Source of the DNA: GCA-2862585 sp049890295
GTDB lineage: Bacteria > Bacteroidota > Bacteroidia > Flavobacteriales > UBA7312
Length of the DNA stretch: 64,000 nt
Assembly (NCBI GenBank): GCA_049890295.1
Contig: JBMHBP010000009.1
Span: forward strand, 62,001 to 126,000
Reading direction: 5' to 3'
The notes beneath the pieces were generated by a model, which was not told where the DNA came from, did not search any database, and worked only from the letters and a program-made list of their open reading frames with translations. The position numbers were made by a program, and so were the translations under genes. Below, piece by piece: positions 34,186-42,672 of the stretch. Position 1 is the stretch's first letter; the number at the start of each line of letters is the position of its first letter.

Positions 34186-35619
34186 GTGTTATACGTTCAA
34201 GAACTTTCTCAATGGATAGCAAAAGAGCAGGCAGCTGCAGAACTATCCAACCTTGTCAGTAAATTAGTATTAGAAAATTCTACAGAATTAGTCATGTTTA
34301 GAAATAGGATGACTAATGTCAGTATTAGTGAAATACTAAACCTTCATGATTATGGTAAAAAGTTTGTTAAACAAGATATTACTACTCAACAGACACTTCC
34401 TTTGGCAAAAGCCATCCTCCAGTTAAAGGTTAAAAACACTAAGATTGACCTTGGTAAGTTAGCCTATCAATGGTTAAAAGAGAAAGATTCTTTTAAAAAC
34501 ACTGAGGATTTTGTTGCTAACAAGCTATCTTCCTTATTAGATAACAAAAATAATATATCACCAAAAGATGTTATTCTGTATGGGTTTGGCCGAATTGGGC
34601 GATTAGTAGCTCGAGAGCTAGTTCTTCAAGATGGGGCCGGAGATCAGCTCAGACTTCGTGCAATTGTTACTCGAAAAAATACAGATGAAGACATTATTAA
34701 AAGATCTTCTCTTCTCAGAACAGATTCAGTTCATGGAGAGTTCAACGCCAACATCAAAGAAGATTTAGACAATAAATCCATCATTATAAACGGTAGAACA
34801 ATAAAAATGATAGCTGCTGACAGTCCAGACTCTATTGATTATACTAAACATGGCATAGAAAATGCATTAGTTATTGATAATACAGGAGTTTTCCGTGATA
34901 AAGAGGCCTTAAGCCTACACCTAAAAGCCAAAGGTGTTTCGAAAGTTTTACTGACTGCACCAGGCAAAGAAGTGCCTAATATTGTTTTTGGTATAAATCA
35001 TGAAATTGATATTGACTCTAATCATATTTTTTCTGCTGCTTCCTGTACAACAAATGCTATAACCCCTGTTTTAGATGTGGTCGAAAATAATTTAGGAGTC
35101 GTTAAAGGACATATTGAAACCATTCATGCCTACACTAATGATCAAAATTTGGTGGACAATATGCACAAAAAATATAGAAGAGGTCGTGCTGCCGCTTTGA
35201 ATATGGTTATTACTGAAACTGGTGCTGGTAAAGCAGTTACCAAAGCAATCCCTTCACTGAGTGGGAAATTGACTTCAAGTGCTATTAGGGTTCCAACTCC
35301 AAATGGTTCTTTGGCTATTTTAAATATTACGACAGAAAAAGCTACAACTTTAGATGAAGTCAATGAACTGATTCGAAAAGCTGCATTTGATTCTCACTTG
35401 GTTGAACAAATACGGTATTCAGTAAATAACGAGTTAGTTTCTTCCGATATTGTTGGAGACAGTTGTCCATCTATTTATGATAGTCCAGCAACCCAAATTT
35501 CTCAAGATGGTAAAACGATTGTTTTATACGTCTGGTATGACAATGAATATGGCTACACTAGACAAGTTCTTCGCTTAGCTAAGCATATTGCTAAGGTAAG
35601 ACGAAATAGATATTATTAA
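34186..35619 (+). CDS. gap: Glyceraldehyde-3-phosphate dehydrogenase, long form with N-terminal extension
   Basis: Oxidises glyceraldehyde 3-phosphate or runs the reverse reaction in gluconeogenesis. The 477 residues have an N-terminal helical extension of about 128 residues before the Rossmann start ILYGFGRIGRLVARE. The catalytic cysteine is C287 in SAASCTTNAITPV, about 135 residues later than in the classical enzyme. The C-terminal WYDNEYGYTRQVLRL is intact. Where classical enzymes have the NAD-selecting Asp after the second strand, this reads RAIVTRKN, so NADP use is possible. The start is GTG: upstream in frame there is a stop five codons before, and no ATG precedes the conserved YVQELSQWIAKEQAA. 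Confidence 0.92.
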   Translation: MLYVQELSQWIAKEQAAAELSNLVSKLVLENSTELVMFRNRMTNVSISEILNLHDYGKKFVKQDITTQQTLPLAKAILQLKVKNTKIDLGKLAYQWLKEKDSFKNTEDFVANKLSSLLDNKNNISPKDVILYGFGRIGRLVARELVLQDGAGDQLRLRAIVTRKNTDEDIIKRSSLLRTDSVHGEFNANIKEDLDNKSIIINGRTIKMIAADSPDSIDYTKHGIENALVIDNTGVFRDKEALSLHLKAKGVSKVLLTAPGKEVPNIVFGINHEIDIDSNHIFSAASCTTNAITPVLDVVENNLGVVKGHIETIHAYTNDQNLVDNMHKKYRRGRAAALNMVITETGAGKAVTKAIPSLSGKLTSSAIRVPTPNGSLAILNITTEKATTLDEVNELIRKAAFDSHLVEQIRYSVNNELVSSDIVGDSCPSIYDSPATQISQDGKTIVLYVWYDNEYGYTRQVLRLAKHIAKVRRNRYY

Positions 35620-35620
35620 C

Positions 35621-36196
35621 ATGTTATCTAAAACCATAATCCACAAAAAAGAATTTATCATTTATAAATGGTTGAATTCTTTATTTCTGGGAGTATCAAT
35701 TGGATGTATTTTCACAATATACGAACCTCTGGAACCCTCTGTTTACTCATTAGGCGGTGTTATACTAGCAGTAGCTATGTTAATCGTTGCACGCTTTTAT
35801 CACAAGATTCTTAATACTTACTATTTTTTTAGGATTTCTTTGTTGGTAGAATTAGTAGTACTGCTAATGTTAATTAGCTTTTTAGTATTTTCATACAGCT
35901 ATCAGATTGCCTTACTGACATATATAGGCTATCAACTTACATTTATATTTGGTTCTTATTTAGTCAGAGCAGAAACTCTTGTCTTAAATGATGACATTAC
36001 GCTTACTAAAGTAGATACAGCGAAACAAATTGGCTATCTAGTCGGAATGCTTATATCCTACCTTTTTTATGAATCATCAGAATATTTTGAAATTCTAAGT
36101 GATAAACAAGAACAAGTATATTTCATTCATTTCCCGTTAATTTTAATTGAAATACTAGTAATTATATTTCTTACCAAAGCTTTTTCAAAATCTTAA
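35621..36196 (+). CDS. Small polytopic membrane protein, function unknown
   Basis: A 191-residue protein with about six hydrophobic segments (roughly 18-35, 42-60, 68-92, 95-115, 135-150, 165-187) and no recognised motif. Segments LGVSIGCIFTIYEPLEPSVYSLGGV and DTAKQIGYLVGMLISYLFYE faintly recall half of an MFS-type transporter, but no signature is convincing. The start follows the gap stop by one base, so it is probably co-transcribed with gap. It ends 15 bases from the convergent saccharopine dehydrogenase gene. Confidence 0.75.
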   Translation: MLSKTIIHKKEFIIYKWLNSLFLGVSIGCIFTIYEPLEPSVYSLGGVILAVAMLIVARFYHKILNTYYFFRISLLVELVVLLMLISFLVFSYSYQIALLTYIGYQLTFIFGSYLVRAETLVLNDDITLTKVDTAKQIGYLVGMLISYLFYESSEYFEILSDKQEQVYFIHFPLILIEILVIIFLTKAFSKS

Positions 36197-36211
36197 AAGA
36201 ATTTATGAAAA

Positions 36212-37534
36212 CTAACTTAGTTCTTCAATAAAATCTATATCAAATTCTTTAAGTTTTTCTAAAACTGGTAAGTAAATTTGGGGGTAAATAGGAATTTTAA
36301 CTCCAACCATATTTATCTTTCCATCCAGTATTAATTCAGTGGCAATTGCCATAGGCAATCCTACCGTCATGCTCATAGCTGTATTGGTTTGATCCTTCCC
36401 CCTAAACACTAATGATGATTTAAGTGAATGATGATTACCGTTTAGGTCGTACTCAAAAATATGTTGCATCACAATCATATCCTTATCATCCTCATCTAAA
36501 GCCCATTTTTTTTCCAACAGATGCTGTAACACTTGAGCAGGACTCCCCTTTTCAAGATCAATCTTATCATTACTGAATAAACCTAACCAATCTAACTTTG
36601 CTATTGTATCATTTTCGACAGACAAATATGATTTTAACTTATCTTCAACAGAAATGACTTTATCAAACATCAAAAATGAATTTGTAAAATCTCGCCAACT
36701 TTTATTTTCTAATCCTTCCATTTCAAAGGTATCATCCGTCATACCAAGTTGAATTAATACATTCCAGGCTTTACAAAAACCCTTCTTTCTTAGTGTCCCT
36801 CTGAACATAGTAGGTATGTCATCAAGTCCATAGGGGGTTCTGTAAGATAATGAATCTCTGTTTGCATAGGCTTCAAATTGCCCTTCGTCTAATACTTCTA
36901 CAAGCTCAGTTCTATTGAATAATTTAGTGTAAGGAATATATTTATACTTATTATTTCTTTTAAATTGAGCAGTTCCTTTTCCTGCTAAAACCACATTTCT
37001 TGGATTCCAAGTAAATTTATAGTTCCAGGGGTTATTATCATATTCTGGAGCCACTAAGCCGCCACAGAAAGATTTAAATAAATTTATCTTCCCACCCTTG
37101 GCATGAATTTCATCAATAATTTTTTTGGCGGATAAGTGGTCAATTCCAGGATCTAAACCTATTTCATTAAGTAATAATACACCCTTGGAATTTGCAGATT
37201 CATTTAATGCTTTCATTTCATCAGACACATAAGAAGCAGTCACCATATTCACGCCCTGAATAACACAATCTTCGGCCAACATAATATGCATATGAGCTGG
37301 TAACATCGATACAACAATATCAGCTTCCCTAATAGCATCTTGCCGCTGTTCAATATCAAATACATCAAACTTTAAAGCAGAAGCATTAGTATGCCCGTTA
37401 ACTTTTTGCACTGCTAGATCAACATCAAAATCTGCTACAGTAACATGCCAATTTTTATTTTCTGATTTTTCTAATAAATATTGAATGAGAGAGGAAGCAG
37501 AAAGACCCGCACCAACAACTAAAATTCGTTTCAT
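36212..37534 (-). CDS. Saccharopine dehydrogenase family protein (LYS9-like)
   Basis: A 440-residue NAD(P)-dependent oxidoreductase. It has an N-terminal Rossmann motif VVGAGLSASSLIQYLLE, the VVSMLPAHMH and SYVSDEMKALNESA segments, GLDPGIDHLSAKKIID, and the saccharopine dehydrogenase C-terminal domain. This matches the glutamate-forming (LYS9-like) branch. Since dapA and dapF are both present, a role in lysine breakdown is more likely than lysine synthesis; carboxynorspermidine-type dehydrogenases are a less likely alternative. A TATCTTAG sequence just upstream on the minus strand may be its -7 box (one mismatch). Confidence 0.88.
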   Translation of the reverse strand: MKRILVVGAGLSASSLIQYLLEKSENKNWHVTVADFDVDLAVQKVNGHTNASALKFDVFDIEQRQDAIREADIVVSMLPAHMHIMLAEDCVIQGVNMVTASYVSDEMKALNESANSKGVLLLNEIGLDPGIDHLSAKKIIDEIHAKGGKINLFKSFCGGLVAPEYDNNPWNYKFTWNPRNVVLAGKGTAQFKRNNKYKYIPYTKLFNRTELVEVLDEGQFEAYANRDSLSYRTPYGLDDIPTMFRGTLRKKGFCKAWNVLIQLGMTDDTFEMEGLENKSWRDFTNSFLMFDKVISVEDKLKSYLSVENDTIAKLDWLGLFSNDKIDLEKGSPAQVLQHLLEKKWALDEDDKDMIVMQHIFEYDLNGNHHSLKSSLVFRGKDQTNTAMSMTVGLPMAIATELILDGKINMVGVKIPIYPQIYLPVLEKLKEFDIDFIEELS

Positions 37535-37689
37535 AGATAATTGATTTGAATAGCTAAGATATATATTTTATTATCCTTAAGATAGTTCTCAAAACTACAT
37601 TTGTTAACGAGTTACTAATGAAAACAAAAACTTTCAGACTTTTTAATAAACATTTGTTACTAAATAAATAAAAATTAAGATTCATTTCC

Positions 37690-37720
37690 TTTGCTGGTTA
37701 GCTATAAATTCTAATATTTG
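37690..37720 (+). promoter_or_regulatory. pckA promoter
   Basis: TTTG at 37690-37693 and TAATATTTG at 37712-37720 are separated by 18 bp. The -7 part has three rather than two bases between TA and TTTG. It lies 25 bases before the ATG. Confidence 0.5.
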
Positions 37721-37744
37721 CCATACTAACTATTACCTTATTCT

Positions 37745-39340
37745 ATGAATATTGATATTCAATCAAGCCTAAACGAACTAGGTATTTCTGATGCCATAGT
37801 TCATTTTAATTTAACACCAAAAGAACTAACCAACATAAGCCTTGAAAAGGGCTTAGCAAAAATGACAAGCCTTGGAGCAATAACAGTCAATACTGGCGAA
37901 TTTACAGGACGTTCTCCGAAAGATAGATTTATTGTTGAAGATGAACTAACTAAAGATAGTGTTTGGTGGGGAGAAATAAATATTCCTTTTAATAAAGATA
38001 AGTACAAATCGCTATATACTAAAGTAGTCGATTCTCTAAAGGGTAAAGATGTATATGTACGCGATGTTTATGCTTGTGCAGATGATAAATTTCGATTAAA
38101 TATTAGAGTGATCAATGAATTTCCTTGGTCAAATATGTTTGCTTATAATATGTTTTTGAGACCTTCAGATGAAGAACTTAAAACGTTTACTCCTGAATGG
38201 GTAATTATCAATGTGCCAAGCTTTTTGGCTGATGCCGAATTAGACGGAACTCGTCAACATAATTTTGCCATTATCAACTTTAGTGAAAAGACTATTCTAA
38301 TTGGAGGTACAGGCTATACCGGAGAAATAAAAAAAGGTATTTTTTCGGTACTCAACTATATTTTACCTCATGAAAAGAATATTCTATCTATGCATTGTTC
38401 TGCCAATGTTGGTGAAGCCAATGATACTGCAGTATTTTTTGGTTTGTCAGGTACAGGAAAAACAACTCTTTCAGCAGATCCATTTAGAAAATTAATTGGA
38501 GACGATGAGCACGGATGGAGCAATGATAGTGTATTTAACTTTGAAGGTGGGTGTTATGCTAAATGTATAGATTTGACTGCTGAAAAAGAACCAGACATTT
38601 TTGCAGCTATAAAAGAAGGTGCTCTACTGGAGAATATAGTACTTAAAGAAGGTTCTAATGAAGTTGATTTCGAAGACAGTACAATTACAGAAAATACAAG
38701 AGTTAGCTACCCTATTGATCATATTTCAAATATTGCTATTCCCTCAGTAGCTAGTGCACCAAAAAATATATTTTTCCTTACTTGTGATGCATTTGGCGTA
38801 TTACCTCCCATATCAAAACTAACTACTGGTCAAGCAATGTATCACTTTATATCAGGTTATACAGCCAAAGTAGCTGGAACAGAAGAAGGTGTTACCGAAC
38901 CTAGCACGACCTTCTCAGCTTGCTTTGGAGCACCTTTCCTTCCTTTACACCCTACCAAATACGCTGAACTTCTTGGTCAGAAGATGGAATCTTCAGACGT
39001 TAATGTTTGGCTAGTCAACACTGGTTGGTCTGGCGGAATATATGGCGTAGGATCAAGGTTAAATTTAACTTACACTCGTTCAATGATTACCGCTGCACTT
39101 AATGGTAATTTAAATGAAGTAGAATATAAAACTCACGAAATATTTGGGCTGCAAATGCCAAATAGTTGCCCTGGAGTTCCTTCCGATATTTTAGATCCTA
39201 AAAATACATGGGAAAATAAAAACGAATACGATTTAAAGGCTAATGAGTTAGCTAATGAATTCCATGCAAATTTCGAACAATTTAGTGAGTATGCTAGTGA
39301 AGAAATCATGAACGGTGGTCCAACTACTAAAGTATTTTAA
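37745..39340 (+). CDS. pckA: Phosphoenolpyruvate carboxykinase (ATP)
   Basis: Converts oxaloacetate and ATP to phosphoenolpyruvate, the entry to gluconeogenesis. The 531 residues have the P-loop GLSGTGKTTLSADP near residue 236, the GDDEHGWSNDSVFNFEGGCYAKC metal and oxaloacetate region (quoted in part: DDEHGWSNDSVFNFEGGC), NTGRSPKDRF-type motif FTGRSPKDRFIVED, and NTGWSGGIYGVGSRL. The length fits the ATP-dependent class. A strong hairpin terminator follows. Confidence 0.97.
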   Translation: MNIDIQSSLNELGISDAIVHFNLTPKELTNISLEKGLAKMTSLGAITVNTGEFTGRSPKDRFIVEDELTKDSVWWGEINIPFNKDKYKSLYTKVVDSLKGKDVYVRDVYACADDKFRLNIRVINEFPWSNMFAYNMFLRPSDEELKTFTPEWVIINVPSFLADAELDGTRQHNFAIINFSEKTILIGGTGYTGEIKKGIFSVLNYILPHEKNILSMHCSANVGEANDTAVFFGLSGTGKTTLSADPFRKLIGDDEHGWSNDSVFNFEGGCYAKCIDLTAEKEPDIFAAIKEGALLENIVLKEGSNEVDFEDSTITENTRVSYPIDHISNIAIPSVASAPKNIFFLTCDAFGVLPPISKLTTGQAMYHFISGYTAKVAGTEEGVTEPSTTFSACFGAPFLPLHPTKYAELLGQKMESSDVNVWLVNTGWSGGIYGVGSRLNLTYTRSMITAALNGNLNEVEYKTHEIFGLQMPNSCPGVPSDILDPKNTWENKNEYDLKANELANEFHANFEQFSEYASEEIMNGGPTTKVF

Positions 39341-39362
39341 ACAAATTATAAATTTCATTCAT

Positions 39363-39395
39363 AAAAAAACCCATTCAATAGAATGGGTTTTTTTT
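39363..39395. terminator. Bidirectional terminator between pckA and rpmE
   Basis: Perfect stem AAAACCCATTC / GAATGGGTTTT with loop AATA, flanked by an A-run and a T-run, so it can stop both convergent transcripts. Confidence 0.9.
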
Positions 39396-39414
39396 AAGAA
39401 CTGTACAGCGTAAA

Positions 39415-39669
39415 TTATTTCTTGTGTTTAGCGTACTTATTTTTAAATTTATCAATTCTACCCGCTGTATCAACTAACTTCATTTTACCAGTGTAGTAAG
39501 GGTGTGAATCAGAAGAAATTTCCATTTTGATAAGTGGGTATTCATTACCGTCTTCCCACTTGATGGTATCCTTTGAATTAGCAGTAGATTTTGTTAGTAC
39601 AGAATAGCCAGTTGAAATATCTTGCATAACAACTAATCTGTAGTTTTCTGGGTGAATTCCTTTTCTCAT
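39415..39669 (-). CDS. rpmE2: 50S ribosomal protein L31 type B
   Basis: Ribosomal protein that bridges the subunits. The 84 residues begin MRKGIHPENYRLVVMQD and include SSDSHPYYTGKMKLVDTAGRIDKF, as in type B L31. There is no CxxC zinc motif and no cysteine, so this is the zinc-independent form that replaces the C+ form when zinc is scarce in some bacteria. Whether a C+ paralogue exists cannot be seen here. Confidence 0.95.
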   Translation of the reverse strand: MRKGIHPENYRLVVMQDISTGYSVLTKSTANSKDTIKWEDGNEYPLIKMEISSDSHPYYTGKMKLVDTAGRIDKFKNKYAKHKK

Positions 39670-39689
39670 TTTCTAATTATTTAGGGCTG

Positions 39690-39697
39690 CAAATATA
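39690..39697 (-). promoter_or_regulatory. -7 box of rpmE2
   Basis: TATATTTG on the minus strand is an exact match to TAnnTTTG, 20 bases before the ATG; the predicted leader is about 15 nt. Confidence 0.6.
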
Positions 39698-39767
39698 ACC
39701 ACTTATACTAATTAATCAAATATGTTATTCATTAAATATACTATTAGCGGTTAATAGTCGTTTGTTC

Positions 39768-39775
39768 TATATTTG
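39768..39775 (+). promoter_or_regulatory. -7 box of the beta-helix lipoprotein gene
   Basis: TATATTTG is an exact match to TAnnTTTG, with ATG beginning seven bases after its final G, as for ribD. An in-frame TTG at 39773 overlaps this box and is rejected as a start. Confidence 0.6.
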
Positions 39776-39781
39776 CCATCT

Positions 39782-41275
39782 ATGATTTATCGATTAATTG
39801 TATTTATATTAAGTGCTACTTTTTTATTCAGTTCATGTAAGAAAGATTTCTTTCAAGAAAGTGGACCTGGGGTATTATCTTTTTCGAATGACTCAATTTT
39901 ATTTGATACAATTTTTGCAAGCGTGGGAAGTGCTACACAAAAATTTGTGGTATATAATTCCAACTCAAACCCTGTTTCTATCGAAAGTATAAAACTTACA
40001 GAAAGTGATCCTAATAATGTTTACAGAATTAATATCGATGGTCAGCCGATTGAAAATAGTCAGAATATAAAATTAGCTGCCAACGACAGTATGTTTGTAT
40101 TTGTGGAGGTAACCATTAACCCAAATAATGCTCTTCTACCCTTTCTGGTTACAAATACTTTAGAGTTCACTACAAACGATAGTAAACAAAATATAGCGTT
40201 AGTTACTTATGGTCAAAACGCTAATTTTTACACGCCATCTGATAACTTATTCATCGTTCAAAATGATTCAACAAATTCAAACGACTCCATAAATATTGCC
40301 TACTACTCAATTTCTGAAAATACAAGTTGGACAAATGAATTACCTCATGTTATTTATGGTTATGTTATTGTTGAACCCAATGCTGTACTTACAATAGAAG
40401 AAGGTACACAAGTTTACCTACACGAAAACTCTGGTATTATAGTTGGAAACCCTGTCTTTGGTTCATCCAATGATGGAGGGACCTTAGTTGTTAATGGAAA
40501 TCTTGGAAACGAAGTAGTATTTCAAGGTGATCGATTGGAAAGCTTTTACGAAAACGCTCCTGGACAATGGGATATTATCTGGATGGTTCAAGGAAGTATA
40601 AATAATAGGATTGATCACGCTATCATCAAAAATGGTACAGTAGGGCTAAAAGTAGATACTATTGGCAACTCAACGAACCCTACCCTAACACTAAGCAATA
40701 CAATTATCGAAAACATGAGTGATATTGGTCTCTTTGCACAAGGAAGTAATGTACTAGCATACAATAACGTTATAAAAAACTGTGCTCGATATTCTTTAGT
40801 ATTAAATATTGGAGGTGATTACGACTTCACACACTGTACGTTTGCAAATTATTATGAGTATGGAAGTAGAAATACACCAGCAGTTTTAGTAAACAACTAC
40901 TATGAAGATGCATTTGGTAATATTCAGTTAAGGGATCTAAATAAAGCAAATTTTACTAATTGTATCATTGATGGCTCCAATGGTCATGAGATTATACTAG
41001 AAGAAAATAATAATGCTATCTTCAATTATAACTTTGAAAATTGTTTATTAAAAATTGACCAAGATTCGTCATTACAACAGTTAAATCATTCAAATAGTAT
41101 AAAAATTGATAATTCTGTAACAGTATTTAACAACTCCATAGAGCAAAATTTTACACTCTCAGCAAACTCACCAGCTATAAATTCTGGAAAGCCCACTTTT
41201 ATTTTAAATGACATTTTAGGAAATAGCCGAATCGGAAACCCTGACATGGGAGCATACGAATATTTGGATAACTAA
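39782..41275 (+). CDS. Right-handed parallel beta-helix lipoprotein
   Basis: A 497-residue exported protein of unknown role. The signal peptide ends in the lipobox FSSC, with predicted lipidated Cys19 followed by KKDFFQE. A Lys-Asp-rich stretch after the Cys resembles lipoprotein surface-export signals described in Capnocytophaga, so surface exposure is possible. Residues about 25-150 look like an immunoglobulin-like or choice-of-anchor domain (FVVYNSNSNPVSIESI). The rest forms beta-helix repeats (NAVLTIEEGTQVYLHENSGI), ending in SPAINSGKPTFILNDILG and PDMGAYEYLDN, as in choice-of-anchor Q proteins. The stop overlaps the convergent LuxC-type gene by four bases. Confidence 0.85.
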   Translation: MIYRLIVFILSATFLFSSCKKDFFQESGPGVLSFSNDSILFDTIFASVGSATQKFVVYNSNSNPVSIESIKLTESDPNNVYRINIDGQPIENSQNIKLAANDSMFVFVEVTINPNNALLPFLVTNTLEFTTNDSKQNIALVTYGQNANFYTPSDNLFIVQNDSTNSNDSINIAYYSISENTSWTNELPHVIYGYVIVEPNAVLTIEEGTQVYLHENSGIIVGNPVFGSSNDGGTLVVNGNLGNEVVFQGDRLESFYENAPGQWDIIWMVQGSINNRIDHAIIKNGTVGLKVDTIGNSTNPTLTLSNTIIENMSDIGLFAQGSNVLAYNNVIKNCARYSLVLNIGGDYDFTHCTFANYYEYGSRNTPAVLVNNYYEDAFGNIQLRDLNKANFTNCIIDGSNGHEIILEENNNAIFNYNFENCLLKIDQDSSLQQLNHSNSIKIDNSVTVFNNSIEQNFTLSANSPAINSGKPTFILNDILGNSRIGNPDMGAYEYLDN

Positions 41276-42270
41276 AACTTTTGTAAAAAAAGTAATGTAT
41301 CAACACCATCAGCATAATCTGATAACTGTGGAGATTGTGCTTGACCAAAAGGAACAAATTCTTTACCCACAATACACTGAATTTGTTCTGATTGACTACT
41401 TAAATGATTGAGTACACTTTCTTTAGTATCATAATATTCAACATTTAAAACACCTATTGGCGAATGAATACTTTTATCTTCTTTTATTATGAAGAAACCA
41501 TTTTCAACAAAAGTTTGATTTCCTAACATATATATGGCTTTATGATAATCATAATTATTTGCATACTTATGATTATTTAATAAATCCTTGTAATCAAAAA
41601 ATACTTCAAATAAAAAATCAAGATTATAGCCTTTAGGAACATAAATTTTAGAAACATTACGGCAGCCTAATCCATAATACATAAATATGTCTTTAGCTAA
41701 TGATTTTCTATCATTTAAGCTTTCAGACCCATCTAATATCGCTACTGAAGTCCTGTTTTTTCTCAAAAGCTTGTGATAAGATTTAAAGTAATAGTCAAAT
41801 TGCCTAAAAGACTCATTACTACCTGTAGCAATGACTGCGTCAAAAGATTTATCAATTTTTTCTACAAATTGAATGTCTTTGTATAACTGTGGATTTATAA
41901 CAGAAATATAGTTAACTATAGCTTTCATCAAGAAAGCATCTTTACTGGAAAGCTTAATTATTGCTTGATGACCACTAATAAGAACACATAATAAATCATG
42001 AAAGCCTACAAGTGGAATGTTACCAGCCATAATTATAAATACTTTTTTCTTTTCTACTTCTGAAAAAGTGTATGTAGATAGCCATTGGTTTAACTTCTCA
42101 TGCGTTAAATTTTTAATAATGGCGGCAATAGCATCTTGAATCGTTTTCTTAGTAAACCAAGTATTTGACAAACAAGATTTTACAATCGCATTTTGTAATT
42201 CTTGTTCAGGAGATTTACTCAATTCTATTCCAAGCTTAACAAAAGTTTCTATTCTACTTTCTATGGACAT
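41272..42270 (-). CDS. Acyl-CoA reductase, LuxC family
   Basis: A 332-residue protein of the LuxC-type acyl-CoA reductase family, which forms fatty aldehydes through a thioester-bound cysteine. The probable nucleophile is in MYYGLGCRNVSKIYVPKGY. Other family segments are IIMAGNIPLVGFHDLLCVLISGH and SSKDAFLMKAIV. It is clearly shorter than luminescence LuxC (about 480), lacking much of the N-terminal part, and its physiological product in Flavobacteriia is not known. It is divergent from the ferredoxin gene, with promoters for both in a 54-bp spacer. Confidence 0.88.
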   Translation of the reverse strand: MSIESRIETFVKLGIELSKSPEQELQNAIVKSCLSNTWFTKKTIQDAIAAIIKNLTHEKLNQWLSTYTFSEVEKKKVFIIMAGNIPLVGFHDLLCVLISGHQAIIKLSSKDAFLMKAIVNYISVINPQLYKDIQFVEKIDKSFDAVIATGSNESFRQFDYYFKSYHKLLRKNRTSVAILDGSESLNDRKSLAKDIFMYYGLGCRNVSKIYVPKGYNLDFLFEVFFDYKDLLNNHKYANNYDYHKAIYMLGNQTFVENGFFIIKEDKSIHSPIGVLNVEYYDTKESVLNHLSSQSEQIQCIVGKEFVPFGQAQSPQLSDYADGVDTLLFLQKF

Positions 42271-42277
42271 TTCTTTT

Positions 42278-42285
42278 TATATTTG
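42278..42285 (+). promoter_or_regulatory. -7 box of the ferredoxin gene
   Basis: TATATTTG, an exact TAnnTTTG match, 39 bases before the ferredoxin ATG. It overlaps the region transcribed from the opposite promoter. Confidence 0.55.
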
Positions 42286-42290
42286 TACCG

Positions 42291-42298
42291 CAAAATTA
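42291..42298 (-). promoter_or_regulatory. -7 box of the LuxC-type gene
   Basis: TAATTTTG on the minus strand, an exact TAnnTTTG match, 20 bases before the ATG at 42270. It is five bases from the ferredoxin -7 box, so the two promoters should compete for polymerase. Confidence 0.55.
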
Positions 42299-42324
42299 AA
42301 TATTAACCTTTTTTAATTTATAAA

Positions 42325-42672
42325 ATGGCAATTAAAATTACTGACGAATGTATAAACTGTGGTGCATGTGAGCCTGAATGTCCAAATAATGCCATTTATG
42401 AAGGTGGAATGGAATGGCATTTTTCTGATGGTACTACACTAAATGGTACTGTTACTCCAAAAAGTGGAGGCGAATATAATGCTGATGAAGCACAAGATCC
42501 TGTTGATTATGATGTTTACTACATAGTTACTGACAAATGTACAGAGTGTATGGGCTTTCATGAAGAACCTCAATGTGCTGCAGTATGTCCTGTAGATTGT
42601 TGTGTAGCGGATGAAGATAATGTAGAATCTGAAGACGAACTACTTTCTAAAAAAGATTTTTTACACTCATAA
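42325..42672 (+). CDS. 4Fe-4S dicluster ferredoxin, Alvin-like
   Basis: A 115-residue electron carrier with two [4Fe-4S] clusters. The first motif is C9-x2-C12-x2-C15-x3-C19. The second is C72-x2-C75-x8-C84-x3-C88 in CTECMGFHEEPQCAAVCP, the widened spacing known from Allochromatium vinosum and YfhL-like ferredoxins, which often have very low potential. The two motifs are separated by an insertion of about 45 residues (WHFSDGTTLNGTVTPKSGG). It has an acidic C-terminal tail. It is divergent from the LuxC-type gene and overlaps the next gene at TAATG. Confidence 0.93.
   Translation: MAIKITDECINCGACEPECPNNAIYEGGMEWHFSDGTTLNGTVTPKSGGEYNADEAQDPVDYDVYYIVTDKCTECMGFHEEPQCAAVCPVDCCVADEDNVESEDELLSKKDFLHS

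Noticed and set aside
39773..39781. TTG start for the beta-helix lipoprotein
   Set aside because: It overlaps the -7 box, and the ATG at 39782 gives a normal lipoprotein signal peptide.
41272..42270. Bioluminescence (lux) locus because of the LuxC-type gene
   Set aside because: No luxA, luxB, luxD or luxE is nearby and the protein is much shorter than luminescence LuxC.
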